Below are positions 21,862 through 33,389 of a stretch of 64,000 nt of DNA, in pieces. The position numbers and the translations under genes are program-made. Where the stretch lies: assembly GCA_949825045.1 (NCBI GenBank), contig OX463829.1, positions 17,268,715 through 17,332,714 of the forward strand, written 5' to 3'. Source of the DNA: Argyresthia goedartella. Taxonomy: Eukaryota > Arthropoda > Insecta > Lepidoptera > Argyresthiidae. Below the pieces are notes generated by a model. It searched no databases. It was given only the letters and a program-made list of their open reading frames with translations, and was not told where the DNA came from. Position 1 is the stretch's first letter; every line of letters begins with the position of its first letter.

Positions 21862-23640
21862 TCACTGTTCTTGTAGTAACGAGGATAGTTCTTGTACTCT
21901 TGTGGTTTTCAGAGTTACTACGCGAACATAGCCGTCTTGACCAGGATGAAGTTCAACTACTCTGCCCATAACCACTTGCCTGGCGGCAGGTTGTCGTTGT
22001 GGACAAGAACTAAGTCGTTGATGCTGATGTTTTTGTGGGGTTGAAACCATTTTGACCTTGCAGTCAGTTGGGATAAGTACTCCGCGCGCCAGCATTTCCA
22101 TATATCTTGAAGGATTTTCTGCGTAAGTTGCGAGCTCGTTCTCAAATCTTTCTGTTTCTACCAGAGTCAACGTGGGGCCGTTTGAGAGGAAATGAGATGG
22201 TGTCAGGTAATTTAAATCTTCAGGATCTTCTGATAAGGCGCACAGGGGCCTGTAGTTTAGACATGCTTCGATCTGGGAGAGCAAGGTCGAGAACTCTTCG
22301 TATGTATGCTTCTGTTCCCCGAGGATCCTTTTTAAGTGAAACTTGAAGCTTTTCACAGCAGCTTCCCAGAGGCCTCCTGATGATGGCCTTGAATGGAACT
22401 TGATTTCCATGTCGATTAACTCTTTTTGAAATTCTTCGTTGAACACTTGTTGGATTTCTTGATATTCCTGTTGTAGTATTCGGTTTGCTCCTAAAAAGTT
22501 ACTGCCATTGTCACAATATACCTAGTCGGTCCTTAAGTTCTGTCACAAGGTTTTTGATAGATGAAACTCAGCAATAAACTTTTTCTTATTCGTATTATAC
22601 ATGATTAAAAAGCTTATTTTAAACGAATCAAATTGCAATACAATACATTTTGTACGATTATCGCAATATGACAAAAAACCTTATAACTTGAGACAATCGC
22701 GAACCCAAAACAAAAATACCACTTACCACAAATTTAATAAAAAAACAGTGTTCCAGATAACCAACAAGGTTTCATTTATCTATTCTGAAACCTCGATTTT
22801 AGACCATGCTTAACAACTAGCATTTGATTTTCTGTTAGCTTTCAATTCCAACTGCTCCCAAAGAGAACTTTACGTACTTTTTACGTTTTCAGAAAAACGT
22901 ATAAAAATGATCTTGTGGGCAACAAGTACACTACGTAAAATGTGAATATGAAAATTAGTTTTACCCAGACTTAGTTATCTTATGCTTCAAAATGAAGGTA
23001 ACGGGTTCAGGGAGGGTTCTGACTAAAATCTCACGTAAGTTTGAAAGGTTTTAAGAGTCATGGAAAAAAGATAAAGTGAATCACGTCCGTATTTTTGATT
23101 GGATAAAAAAGTGCAAAATCTCTGAAGAAACTAGCATTTGTGTAATATGGCTTTAAGCATTTAAATCCAACAATCGTTTTAATTTATCAGTATTTAATGA
23201 GCTATCAAACCATATATAGTATTAAATAAAATAAAACTTGGTATTATTTACTATGCGGCAAAATATTTGTGACAGAACTTATGGACCAACTAGGTATATG
23301 TCCTGGTTTTCCTCTCCCTGCGGCCATTCTGCGGAGTGCCGCAATGAATGAGGATGTGGACAGGTATGAGACCAGCTCTAAGTGGGTAGCTTTGGTTGTC
23401 ATGCACACGAACACAGCTACATATCCTTTTGAGGTCTTGATTCCCCGACCCTTGATGGTCTTCAGAAGGACATGCCCAGTGAAGTCTACGCCGGTGTGCT
23501 GGAAAGGGCGAGAAGGATTTACCCTCAATGCGGGCAATTGTCCCATGATCTGTTTATTCATGCTTGGTTTCTGTTTTTTGCATGTCACACACTGGCGTAT
23601 GTATTTTTTCGTTGTCCTGTTGCCACTCAAAATCCAGTAT
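21862..23640 (-). pseudogene. BEL/Pao-type retrotransposon integrase, disrupted
   Basis: The minus strand holds the C-terminal part of a BEL/Pao pol. From 23630 downward come the zinc-binding CVTCKKQ segment, the core start HTGVDFTG (first catalytic Asp) and KATHLELV. From 22516 downward come CDNGSN (second Asp), then FHSRPSSGGLWEAAVKSFKF with the catalytic Glu region, then the ICQ-type C-terminal domain (SINDLVLVHNDNLPPGKW and GRVVELHPGQDGYVRVV). The two halves are separated by a 774-bp DNA element (22521-23294). Independent frameshifts occur near 22080 and 21990. No gag, protease, RT or LTRs were seen nearby, so only this pol tail remains. Confidence 0.85.
22521..23294. mobile_element. TA-flanked DNA element inserted in the BEL integrase
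   Basis: Its 28-bp ends are inverted repeats with two mismatches (left cctagtcggtccttaagttc..., right in inverted sense cctagttggtccataagttc..., both ending ctgtcacaa). Flanks read tata on both sides. A 2-bp TA duplication is the choice that makes the integrase frame continuous across the insertion. The interior is AT-rich with no transposase, only short spurious frames (for example 22601-22813). I infer a non-autonomous Tc1/mariner- or pogo-like passenger. Confidence 0.82.
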
Positions 23641-23648
23641 TTTTGTCA

Positions 23649-23795
23649 CCTAGGATACTCTGTGTAGTGGAAACCAGAAACAGCGACGTCACACACATTT
23701 GACATGTTTTTTTTTTTCTTTATCCACAGCCAAGGATCGAACCTGGGACCTCTCGCATGGTAGACAGAGCCACAACCGCAGCGCCATAGAGGTCG
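23649..23795 (-). mobile_element. tRNA-derived SINE (family A) between two relics
   Basis: On the minus strand it starts cgacctctatggcgctgcgg, has a good B-box (ggttcgatccttgg) and ends near the gtatcctagg motif. It sits exactly between the BEL integrase remnant and a helicase scrap, so those were joined before or by this insertion. Confidence 0.85.
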
Positions 23796-23801
23796 ACATA
23801 C

Positions 23802-23993
23802 CATCATAGCTGACTGTTGTGCTTTAATACTGCTACAGTCAATATTTATAAGGTGAACACCTTGCAAATTAGTCACTCTAGAGAATGCTTCATAAGCCTG
23901 TCCACAAGAGAACGTGGATGACCCATTATCAATGAGAGCATTATTCAAACTTAGCCCTTGACTTTTATGTATGGTGATAGCTGTGGCGTTCAT
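23802..23993 (-). pseudogene. Pif1-like helicase C-terminal scrap (Helitron type)
   Basis: The minus-strand frame has AITIHKSQGLSLNNALID, then GQAYEAFSRVTNLQGVHLIN and SSIKAQQSAM. This is the end of a Pif1-family helicase as found in Helitron Rep/Hel proteins (the ALSRVT region here reads AFSRVT). The frame is cut by the SINE at 23795, where the usual C-terminal tail would follow. The other helicase motifs and the Rep domain are not in the window. Confidence 0.75.
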
Positions 23994-23999
23994 ACTCTG

Positions 24000-24940
24000 A
24001 AAACTGCCTCTTTATAGTTTGCACTTCCGTTTCCCTGGTTGCCAAGCAACAAGGCTGGGAATGCTTCGGCTACTCACTTATTTTTCTTACGTGTCTTGTA
24101 AATATAAAATATCTGGTACATAGTAAACCATTGCGTTATTCATTAGTAGGCTGTCGTCAGGTTCCCTAAACGCATACCCGCGAAGTATAAATTTGCTTCA
24201 TCATCAGCACAGTGGGTATTCTCTGCTGTGCTGATGATGTCCAGAGTCTCATACAAAACTCCATCCCTTAGTTTAAGAGGTTGGGGGGTTAAAGGTCCAA
24301 GTTTTTTTTTGTGTTTTGTGTACTAATACTAGCTTAAATACCAAATTTTAGCTTTCTAGCTAGAATTTTGATGAACATCAGTGAGTCAGTGACGAAATCG
24401 GGGATTTCTGGATATCAATAAAATCTAGATTTTAAGTGCTATGCAATTGAAACTGTATTCGTGTTACCACGAAACATATTGAACACCGTTTAACCTCAAA
24501 ACAAAGGTTAACGAACCGAAGTTTGTGGTAGGGCCCTATATGTTTAATAAGTCCACTATATATCATTTTCCGAGAATTTTGTTAATCTGGTATAATACAA
24601 ACCCAAGTTGTGAGGGTTCAAAGGGTTGAAGCGCTTCGAGAAAAGGTAGTTGTGCCCCTGCGCTTCGCTTTGCTCGTTTTGGCGGAGGCACTACCGTGCC
24701 CCTAGATTTGAAAAAATGTAAGTACAGTACAGTTTTTTTACAATTTCACACCGGACTTGAATTTATAAACATATACATAATATAACATAGTGGATTACCA
24801 TACGGGATGGCCAGTCATTAAATGTTCCATTTTGCGTGACAAGGGGCTAGCCTATCACCGAAGCTATGGAGATTGAAGGTTTTCTCACGATGTTTTTCTA
24901 TCACCGTTAGAACGTTTATATAATGTACTTAAGATTTACT
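24000..24940. other. Unassigned interval
   Basis: No gene. It includes an inverted pair around tcatcatcagcacag / ctgtgctgatgatg (24198-24239) and a GC-rich patch at 24620-24710. The edges of any repeats could not be set. Confidence 0.35.
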
Positions 24941-24944
24941 TCTC

Positions 24945-25020
24945 TTATTGGTACATGGTCAGCACTGGATTCGAACTTGCATCTCCTGTGTTAGAAGTAG
25001 GGATCGCAATCCAGCGGCAT
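24945..25020 (-). mobile_element. SINE-like fragment (family C), copy 2
   Basis: On the minus strand gcaagttcgaatccagtgct is a pol III B-box-like segment followed by gaccatgtacc. It matches the head part of the element at 6235-6310. Confidence 0.55.
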
Positions 25021-25334
25021 TTTCACTCCAGCTAGATTTATGCTGGATCAAAGCAAATATCTGTGAAACAGACACATTTCGGGTGAGGCAAGGAAGCAGT
25101 TTACTTCTCTTATTCAAGGGATCAAACCTCTGTATTAAGTATAGCATTATATGGATCCGAGGTTTGGTATAACAATAAACTGGAGCGCTTGGAAACTGAA
25201 ACAGAAGAGCTTCTAATACTCCTTAATAGAGGGAAAACGCCAATGAGGTCGACATAGGGGGAAGAACACGAACCAACTATAGATTTAGAGCAATCCGAGC
25301 AATCAGGAGATAAAGACAAGTCGAAATTTGAATG

Positions 25335-25475
25335 TCATTATATGTAGAAAAACTACACATTATGACCATAATGTGTAGTTTTCCAGATACGAAACGAGTT
25401 TTTACCAAGTAGTTTAACATAATGCTGATCCTAACGTGCGGTTTTTGAACGCAGTAAAGAAGGTGATACGTGTGT
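25335..25475 (-). repeat. Dispersed repeat Y, fragment
   Basis: In inverted sense it has cctt-ctttactgcgttcaaaaacc, gcataatgtt-type words and cattatgaccataatgtgta, shared with 48745-48900 and 59250-59400. An internal near-palindrome (actacacattatg / cataatgtgtagt) is part of the family, not a new event. Confidence 0.7.
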
Positions 25476-25559
25476 ACATAAATAATATTAAGATATGTTG
25501 CGCTGATAGTCCTATATATCTGACAAGAGCGTTTTTTAATATTTTTATTCATATTCCCC

Positions 25560-26660
25560 TAAAAGTCAGCTGAAAGTGACATTCTGAATTCTGCTATCTA
25601 GGAGCCAGCCCTAAGCGGCACTTTATTTGAGCAGCATTCAGAGGCTAAGATCGCACTGCATTGACGTATCTCGACGTGAACAGAACTGTACCTACTTAAT
25701 CTACAGTTGAACTCCGGGTACGCTACAAATCTACAACTCACGACTACTGACATTCTAGAATGTTGCTTTTCTCCCGACTACTTGTACGTCGTTAGCATGT
25801 ATGAAGAATATTGACAGGCTTTCAATATACAACAAGACTTTCTGGTCTAAAGTACAGCCAACGAGAAGCGACACCAAATGTAAACAAAAAAGACGAAGAA
25901 GAAAAATTTCAAGTTCGAATTAATATCAATTACCCAGGTATGTGGTCTCTTCGGGCTGTGAAAAATCAAATAAGGCTTACCTGAACAATGGTTACCAATT
26001 GTGATTAGGTCGTGGCTGGATTTCTGTCCTTGACCCTTCAGGGTTCTCGTGCTGACCCATAGTATAATGTTAAATAACTCGTAAATATAAGACCACAAAA
26101 TTTGTGGCAATAGAAGGCACCAAATTAGGCGCTAAATCTTGTCGTACAAGGCAAAACAATATCATTGTTAGTTTTAATGATTCAGCCGTGGTCGGGCCAG
26201 GAAATCCCTATCCTTAAGGGATTAAATATGGCCAGAAATGCATCTTTAGCTTCAATTATAGGCTAAACTAGACACCATAAAAAAGTAGGATAAATATATG
26301 TTATAAAAGGTCTATTAGAGATAAGAATGGACTTTTAAAATTACCGGATATCTGTTATATTTAATACTTAAAAATATTTTTCGCAATGCATTATTATTCA
26401 ACTAAATGAACAAGCGCTCGGAGACGAAATCAGTTTCCAATATGAAACTTACACGCAAAAATAGGTAAAAAAAGGGAAATTTTTTGGTTGTTTTATTTTA
26501 TTTTTAATGTTATTGTTACAGGAGTTAAGTAATATTTTCTATATGCGACAGCCTGCTTCGACGCGATGCGACGGGTATTTGTTTTCTTTGTCTAATTCTC
26601 AATGCCATTGGCCTTTGTTCAGCCCTTAAGCTGTCGAGATAGAATACGACAGATATAAGT
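25560..26660. other. Unassigned interval
   Basis: No exon, SINE or MITE was recognised. The 87-aa minus frame at 26110-25847 shows no domain and is likely chance. Confidence 0.35.
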
Positions 26661-27264
26661 CTACCGGAATCTCATGGCATAAAAATATATATGTGATTTT
26701 CATATGACAATGTCAATTGCCACATGTCAAATCAAATTACGAGATCTGTCAACCGCTGCTGAGATTTTGTGATATCTTCTGAACAATTTGTTGTTTTTGA
26801 AAAAAATTCGAAAAAGCATCTTCGATTTCAAGCGAAAAATATTGTTTTCAATGTGTATCGTAAAATAATGGAAGAAGAAGGCATAAATCAAACTCAATCT
26901 TTGATTTAACAGCGCGTCGTAGAGTTCACCGGTAAGTTGGACTGAGTTGTTTTGATACTTTTAGTTTATTTTATATTTTTCTTCCTTAATTGTAGCTTCT
27001 TTATAGGGGTTTTCAGTACTACTACACGGTTAAATGTAGGTCCACGCCTGGTAAAAAGAGGAGAGGGGGGAAGAAGAAAATCAACTTGGACAGTTTCGAT
27101 TTAGAGTTGATTAGGAATGAAGTAAAATAATCCTATACAGTGCGGAAGGAAATTCCAACAGCAACGAAACTGTTAAAAATTCGTCGACAAGATATTGATT
27201 TCAACGGAGGGAGAGAATCTTTGAGGTAAGGAAAATATTAAGTAATAATCCCTCTCACTCTCAC

Positions 27265-27335
27265 TCGTCAGAGGAGGCCTGTGCCCTGCAGTAGGACGTA
27301 TATAGACTGATGATGATGATGATGAATGACTAAGC
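27265..27335 (+). mobile_element. RTE-type LINE 3' tip with (GAT)n tail
   Basis: Words gaggcctgtgccctgcagta and ggacgtatatagactgatga followed by (gat)n are the usual C-terminal codons and microsatellite tail of RTE-like LINEs. It is a 5'-truncated scrap inside an intron-like gap of the relic transposase. Confidence 0.75.
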
Positions 27336-27834
27336 TATCGTATGAGTAACATGATAAATGTTATTATTTTTACAGACTTTTACTTAAGGAGATTGGTTTT
27401 GAATATGTTAAATGCCAATCAGAAAGGGCAATTTTTACGGAGAGGGATGACATAAAACTACAAAGCAAAGTTTTTGAAGCGAATAAAGTAAAACCGCGAA
27501 GCTGAAGCGCATAATTAGATGTGATTTATTTAGATGAGAATTACATGAACATTACATGTTATGTGAACAAGTGCTGGCAAAGCAAAGATTTTACAGGTCC
27601 ATCTAAAAGTGTTTCACTTGGAGCGAGGTGGATCATTGTAAACGCTAGTGGAGAAAATGGCTTTATACCAAATTGTTGTCTGGAGTACAGGTCAACAAGT
27701 ATATCTGCTGACTATCACCACGATATGAATAAGGACAATTTTACAAAATGGGTGACAGAGAAGCTAATTTCAAATCATTCCATACGGATGAACAAACCGC
27801 CTGCACATAAAACATAAACTATGATAACAATGAC

Positions 27835-28290
27835 GTACAAATAGTACTAACAATAAAATTCCTCGGACTGCACCTGGAACAACACTGCGGATGGAAACTG
27901 CACATAGAAAAGCTGTGCTTTTGATAAACAGCTTTGTTTACCCTCTAAGGAGATTCAGATTGCGACCACAGAGGCAGCTGTAACTACATATTTCGGATAT
28001 GTGCGTTCTATCCTTAGTTACGGTAATCTTTAGCGGAAATTCTACTGATAGTGACAAAATATTTAGGCATCAGAAAAAATCTAGGGCCATCGCTGGCATA
28101 AAAAAGACGGAAACCTGCAAACCCTTCTCCAAAAAATTAGACGTTCTAATTTTTTCATCGATATTTATCCTAGAGTGCATCCATTAATATTCGTTAAGAA
28201 AAACTATCATACACGTGTTACAGAACGATACACAATTCACACAAGAAATCTACGTAATTAAAACCATATAGTATTTCCTTCTCCTAAATG
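27835..28290 (+). pseudogene. Jockey-like LINE RT C-terminal fragment
   Basis: The frames give IKFLGLHLEQHCGWKLHIEK, FVYPLRRLRL, YFGYVRSILSYGNL and FRHQKKSRAIAGIK, the thumb region of Jockey-type reverse transcriptases. Stops and shifts break it. It is inserted into the relic DD82E element and followed directly by a foldback MITE. Confidence 0.78.
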
Positions 28291-28299
28291 CGTGTTATA

Positions 28300-28558
28300 A
28301 CAAGGTGACATTTAATAAGCTGACCATATTTTGAGGAACGATAGTACCCATCATTATGAAGAACTTTCTCCAAGAAACATATGGTCGAAATAAATATTTG
28401 TCCCTCAGTACATTGACCCGATCAGCTGATTACAAGTTACTATGTGGGAACCAAAATTTTATTTCGTTTACGACCATATGTTTCTTGGGGTAAGTTGTTC
28501 ATAATGAAGGCTACTATCATTCCCTAAAATATAGCCAGCTCATTAAATGTCACCTTGT
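28300..28558. mobile_element. Foldback MITE, about 115-bp arms
   Basis: The ends acaaggtgacatttaat and the inverted attaaatgtcaccttgt extend into arms that share attatgaa-aac-tt and caagaaacatatggtcg. The unit is 259 bp, flanked by ata on both sides, without an ORF. Confidence 0.85.
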
Positions 28559-29759
28559 ATAGAAATAGCGTTTTCTGTGTCAAATACTATAAAAACTTTG
28601 GATTTACATTTTTTTTTAAAACGGTTACTAAAATCTTAAAACATAAATTGTAATATGATATTAATGAATACTTTAATGACAAAGAACTGCTAACTCAACA
28701 AATCCGCGTCGAAGTAAATGGGCTGGATTGAGTTTTCTTGCCGTTTCATTCTCGTCTTAGCCAACGGTTTGTGAAGTTTGTGAAGCGGTGTAGCATCGCA
28801 ATATTAGAATATCTAGAGTCATAAAATAGTTACAAATAATGATGAACAAATAAACATTTTTGTCTTTTGTCTTGTCTTTGTCTTTGTCTACGCAAACCAA
28901 CCGTATCGCTGATATGAAATAATGCCTTCGTGCAAATGATTTACATTAAGATATATTAACTACTTGAAGTGCTGAAACAAAACATGACTGCGCTTATAAA
29001 GGATAGATGAAGTATTAAAATCGCACGGTCACGAAGTTTTAAGCCTCCCACATTATCATTGCACCTTGAACACCATAGAAATTATTTAGGGTATAGTGAA
29101 GCAAAAAGTGGCTGATAAAAATGTAAATAGGCCTTCAAGTGACATTAAATTATTAACAGAAGAAGCTTCCTCACGATTGGCATAGAGGAATGGCGAAAAT
29201 GTTGTGCACATGTCAAGAAAGTTGACAACGATTTCATCAAGCAATGTAGAATAATTGCAATGCTGAAAGAGCGATTTATAATAAATACCTCTTTATCTTC
29301 ATCATCTGATGAAGAACAAGAAATGCGAGTGGAGTTCTTGGAATCTTTTTCTTGTTCTGAATGAGGTGTTAAGTTATAAATATGATTTAAATGATGTATA
29401 ACATATTAGAACATAAAGTAATATATGATTGATTAATTTTTCATTAACATATTTTCCTACACAAAGAACTCACCTCCCCTGGGCATTTCTAGAAATGCCA
29501 TTTCCCGTTATAACTTTTGAATTTTATTACCATGGATAAAGTTCAAAATCGCGACATCTCGCGCGTAGGCGCACTAATGGACTCGTTGAGAACTCGATTG
29601 GATAACAACATTCTTCATTCACAAACCTTATATACTCCATGTTCATTAATAACTTAAGGCATAAATAAAAATTAAACAGTTTCAAGATCGTTTAATCCAA
29701 TTTCCTCAGTATTGCACACAACAAATGTTTATTTCCCCATTTTCCATGAGATTCCGGTA

Positions 29760-30250
29760 TATATTATAGGTCTACCGTAGACCTGTAATACCTAATTGAT
29801 TATCAGATGTAGGTACTTCATGTATGAGTCCGAAATCGGAAATAATATACCTTACCTCATTCTTTTCCTCTTCCATATCGTTTTTCGTTGGCCGTAGGTA
29901 CTATAACTGGTAATGTAGGTTTACTTTTCGGAACAAATCTGTTGAAATTAAATGTTCCTATACTGGACGGCAGACGCACATCAGGATATTGTGTATGATC
30001 ACACGACACCCGAGATAGTATTTTGTGTAATAGGGCCCTTGGATATACCGTGTGGTCGAGATTACTATGGCATTGCTATAAAATACATCAGTAGGAGACA
30101 GCTATTGTACAGTCAGCAACATCTCAGGCTATATTATTGAAATTATTATTGCATTCGATATAGAGCGATAAGAGATAGCAGACGTCGCGTCGCCGAAGCG
30201 GGTGAGCGAGACAGCGAGCGTAGTTACGTATGTACTAAAATATAAAAAAA
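29760..30250. other. Unassigned interval
   Basis: No gene recognised. The 62-aa plus frame at 29952-30140 shows no domain. Confidence 0.35.
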
Positions 30251-30257
30251 AACATAA

Positions 30258-30362
30258 ACATTTACATCCAGGCACATACATTGCTTCTGGCCCCCAGCCG
30301 GGGATCGAACCCGGGACCTCTTGCATGGTAGGCAGAGCCACAGCCACTGTGCCACAGAGGTC
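30258..30362 (-). mobile_element. tRNA-derived SINE (family A), internally deleted
   Basis: On the minus strand the head cgacctctgtggcacagtgg, an A-box-like ggctctgcct and a perfect B-box (gggttcgatccc) are intact, but about 85 bp of body between ggctggg and ccagaagcaatgtatg is missing. It is the best-preserved pol III promoter among the copies here. Confidence 0.88.
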
Positions 30363-30889
30363 GTTACTATGGCTTAGGTACGGTAAGAGAGCGTTCATTA
30401 ATTAAGTCAGGTATATTAATTGGAAGTTCCCATTTGTATGTATTGTTAAATTTTATCACAGTGATTCTAGACTTCAATCTAATCATTCATCTAAGAATGA
30501 AGCAAATTTAAATGGAGGGGGAGTCCAGCCAAATCTTCCGAAATCTCACTAGGGAGAGCGGGTCAGAAAATCTTCACAAAAACCCCACGTAATTTGTAAA
30601 ATTTGTAAAATGTAAATTGGTCGCCTCTTAAGTTACTTGCTTGTAAATATTAGCATGCTGATAAATGTAGTCTCGATTGTGTCTGATTTAGTCCAGTCAT
30701 ACAATTTATTAACTTAAATATAGTCCGGTCATACGATTTATTAACTGAGCGTTCCATATTCAGGATGTAACTTAAAAGTTATAGGTCTGACTACTCTATA
30801 GGGAAGTGCAAAATAAAATGCATCTGATCATAATGGTTTCTTGAGAAAAGTAGTTCAGATTGATTTCCCTAGTAACAGTCAATCAAAAA

Positions 30890-31190
30890 TCGATATATAA
30901 AATTCTTTATTACTGATAGATATTTACATATACTTAGCTAATTACATTTTTTGTCTCTTCTTTACATTGGACTACTCGTATTGGTGAAGAGATGGCGAAG
31001 AAACTCCCTTTTAACAATCGGTTGTGTTTAACTAATACAATTATTACAATATTAATTGTTATAATAGTAACACCATAAATAGGATACATCTCTACGCTAC
31101 ACCTAGTTAACAACATTCAACTACTACAAATTACAAATTCAGAACCTACAATAAGCAGTCCCAGTTACATTTACAACATTCGTATGCCCA
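30890..31190 (-). mobile_element. 3'-UTR remnant of the Jockey-like LINE
   Basis: It matches the 3' UTR next to 53363: in plus-strand sense ttctttattactga, ttacatatact, gaagaaactccc, ggttgtgtttaactaataca and attacaatattaatt. 5'-truncated; no coding part. Confidence 0.7.
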
Positions 31191-31479
31191 CTTAGGCACC
31201 ACATTAAAGAACCGACGATAAATATATCCAACTACGAAATACATCGCCACACTATGTTGACAAATCCCGCAATAAAGTATAAGCATTTACAATAAAATTA
31301 ATTATTATTTACACGGCACGGTGGGCGCGAGATACTACAAAAAGTGATTGTGGATATGGCTCTTTTTATCCAAATACGGCGAAGAAGCCAGAAGGAGGGT
31401 TTTGATTTGATTTTGATTATGAAATAAAATAATGCTTTAAAAAATGCATAGCATATAACTGAAAATCATAACACAGTGT

Positions 31480-32720
31480 TAGTAGAGCGCGGTGCGGGAG
31501 GGGTGTGTTTTTCGAGATGTCTTGGAGCGAGATTTCAGTAGAGTATCGGCGTGGCAAGTCCCACCCAAGCTATGTACAGATCGGTGGCAAGCTACTCGCA
31601 ATTAAATAACATTGCTTCTATTTATCACGAATAGTAACAAACTTTGTAATAAATACTCATAGTCTGTATGTTACGTGGCAGCAATGAAAACGGCACAAAT
31701 TCCACAATTTTCAGTCGATTTAAATTAAAGAGTAAGCCGGAAGGTCATATCCACACTAGTCTCACGTACCCCGCCATGTTGGAGGTCCGCGGCGCCCTGC
31801 GGAGCGCTGCTTTATCGCGGCGGCGCGCGCGCAGGACACGACACCCCCCCTCCTCTCCATGTCCACCCCCGCCCCCGTGTGACCTGCGCAGGGTTGCTGG
31901 TAACGGGGGCAATTTGCACTCACGACGTCAAATGTGTGATGAAGAAGTGTACTGCAGCCTTATTCAGTTACTCCAACAATTGCCAAATCGACGTAGTTTG
32001 TGTCAAGTTGACATTTACTGTATGGGAAATCTGTCTCTATCTAGACTCTCGTTGAGTAAAGGCCTCCTCTTAATTGCGTCACTTGTTACGGTACTGGACT
32101 AACGTCACCCACGGCCACGGTGTGCTGTACAGCAGTATTGAAGATGTCATCTGAACATTAGGCTGTCTCCCCGTCTCTCGCTCTCCTTTCGTAACCGCCT
32201 TTTCCCACCACCATCGTCTCTAGCCACGTATTCCACCTAGATTCCGGGGTTAAATTATAAGGTACATAGTTGGACGCAGCCCTGTCATGGTATCGCACCG
32301 CAGCAGTGCCTGCCTCACGCGGCTGCCCGCAGGCCGTCATAACTCCTCCCCGCGCCGTGCGCTGTCCCGCCGGCGTCGCACCGTACGTTTATTGTGATTT
32401 ATGCTTCATATCTGCGGAGTTGCGGCGATGGAGTAGCCCTTTGTCACGCAATATCGAGCATTGAATGACTGGCTACACACCACCACTGGCACAATTATAT
32501 GCCTCTGGCATGCCATGTGGGAAAAGGAGTATGTTGTATGTTAAGTTGAATGCTGTGCAGCCCTGCCGTGGTACCGCACGGCACCCGGCGGCCGTCATAA
32601 CTCCTCCCCGCGCCGCACGCCGTCCCGCCGGCGTCGCACCGGACTTTTATTGTGATTTATCCAACAGACGGGTTGATGCAGGTGAGCGAGGAGGTAGTTG
32701 GCGATGAGATTTGGTGGTTT
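31480..32720. other. GC-rich island with an imperfect duplication
   Basis: CpG-dense blocks lie at 31780-31880 and 32280-32370. A segment of about 100-120 bp is repeated: 32275-32400 and 32545-32665 both contain gccgtcataactcctccccg, cccgccggcgtcgcaccg and ttattgtgatttat. The 144-aa frame at 31668-32102 crosses the island but its composition looks driven by base content and I do not call it a gene. It could be a promoter-like island or a GC-rich repeat. Confidence 0.5.
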
Positions 32721-33009
32721 GGGCGAAAATCTAGTAACTCGGTTAAGGTATATTGAATTCAAGTGGGCGCAGTTGTGGCTCTCCCACCCCGTATGGGAAA
32801 GGGCGTGACGCTAATGCCGAAAGCCAGGTGTATGCAGATAGTGCGGTTGGAGATACCTATCAGCTTTAGCGATTTGTCAAAAAAATATAACGTCCATGCA
32901 GATTTGGGCATGGCAAAAACTAATAGTGGTTATGCATTGATGAATGATATAGCAATATTTAAAACATCTAATTTATCTCTTAGAGTAAATTGGGAGTCCT
33001 AGGTTTAGA

Positions 33010-33385
33010 CAGTTTTTAGGGTTCCATACCCGAAGGATCCAAACCCTATTGCTGTTACTCACGTGTCCGTCCGTAAGTTTGTCGCCATTCACTCAGTGTT
33101 TGCAGCCAATGGCTAAAGTTACAGTCTTCCAAGTTTCATAATGTCTTGTTGACCCAAAGCCATACAAATTGTTTTTTTTTTTTTAATGCGTTTGGTGTAG
33201 ATAGGTCTTTAAAAATGACTTTGAGGTTTCTCAAACCATTTTTCCTTAAAGTAAATCGTAAAAGAGACAGTCCCTTCCAAAGTGGAAAACTATGAAAAAC
33301 TAAGTTACAACACAAACATAACATAATTACTTGCTACAACGGAACCCTTCATGGGCGACTCGCACTTGGCCACTTTTTAGGCTTA
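33010..33385 (+). repeat. Dispersed repeat (gggttcc...cgcacttg type), degraded copy
   Basis: It starts tttttagggttccatacccg and ends cgactcgcacttggccactt, with the tccgtccgt word in place. The middle is diverged. Confidence 0.65.
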
Positions 33386-33389
33386 TATT

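Larger units (their letters stand above)
26812..29365 (+). pseudogene. Relic DD82E-type transposase, split and spliced
   Basis: Visible pieces: KIMEEEGINQTQSL followed by a stop (26850-26930) with a donor-like ccg|gtaagt at about 26930. Then KINLDSFDLELIRNEV and FNGGRESLR with a donor-like gtaagg (27225), and an acceptor ttttacag (27375) leading into LLLKEIGFEYVKCQSERAIF. Then VIYLDENYMNITCYVNKCW (27522, first catalytic Asp), RWIIVNASGENGF and DYHHDMNKDNFTKWVTEKL. After the insertions come LPHYHCTLNTIEIIWG (29050-29100) with the third acidic residue, and a Ser/Glu-rich tail to 29365. The second Asp region (VxDNAxYH) is gone. It is related to the better copy at 45952-47360, and two introns appear to separate the N-terminal exons. 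Confidence 0.75.
26664..29757 (+). mobile_element. Relic DD82E (Sailor-type) transposon with TA-flanked ends
   Basis: The inverted ends ccggaatctcatgg (26664-26677) and ccatgagattccgg (29744-29757) are both flanked by TA, as for IS630/Tc1/mariner elements. Between them lies a decayed transposase in pieces (26812-27830 and 29000-29365). The middle, with the second catalytic Asp, has been replaced or displaced by a LINE fragment (27835-28290) and a foldback MITE (28300-28558). Confidence 0.78.

Noticed and set aside
25346..25384. A new snap-back palindrome
   Set aside because: The same cattatgaccataatg core is present in other copies of repeat Y, so it is ancestral to the family.
30270..30362. 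True tRNA gene
   Set aside because: A-box and B-box are good, but no cloverleaf with paired acceptor stem can be built and the same head occurs in several SINE copies.
31668..32102. 144-aa plus-strand frame over a GC island
   Set aside because: Low stop density is explained by GC content. There is no domain, signal or splice context, and the proline/arginine runs mirror base composition.
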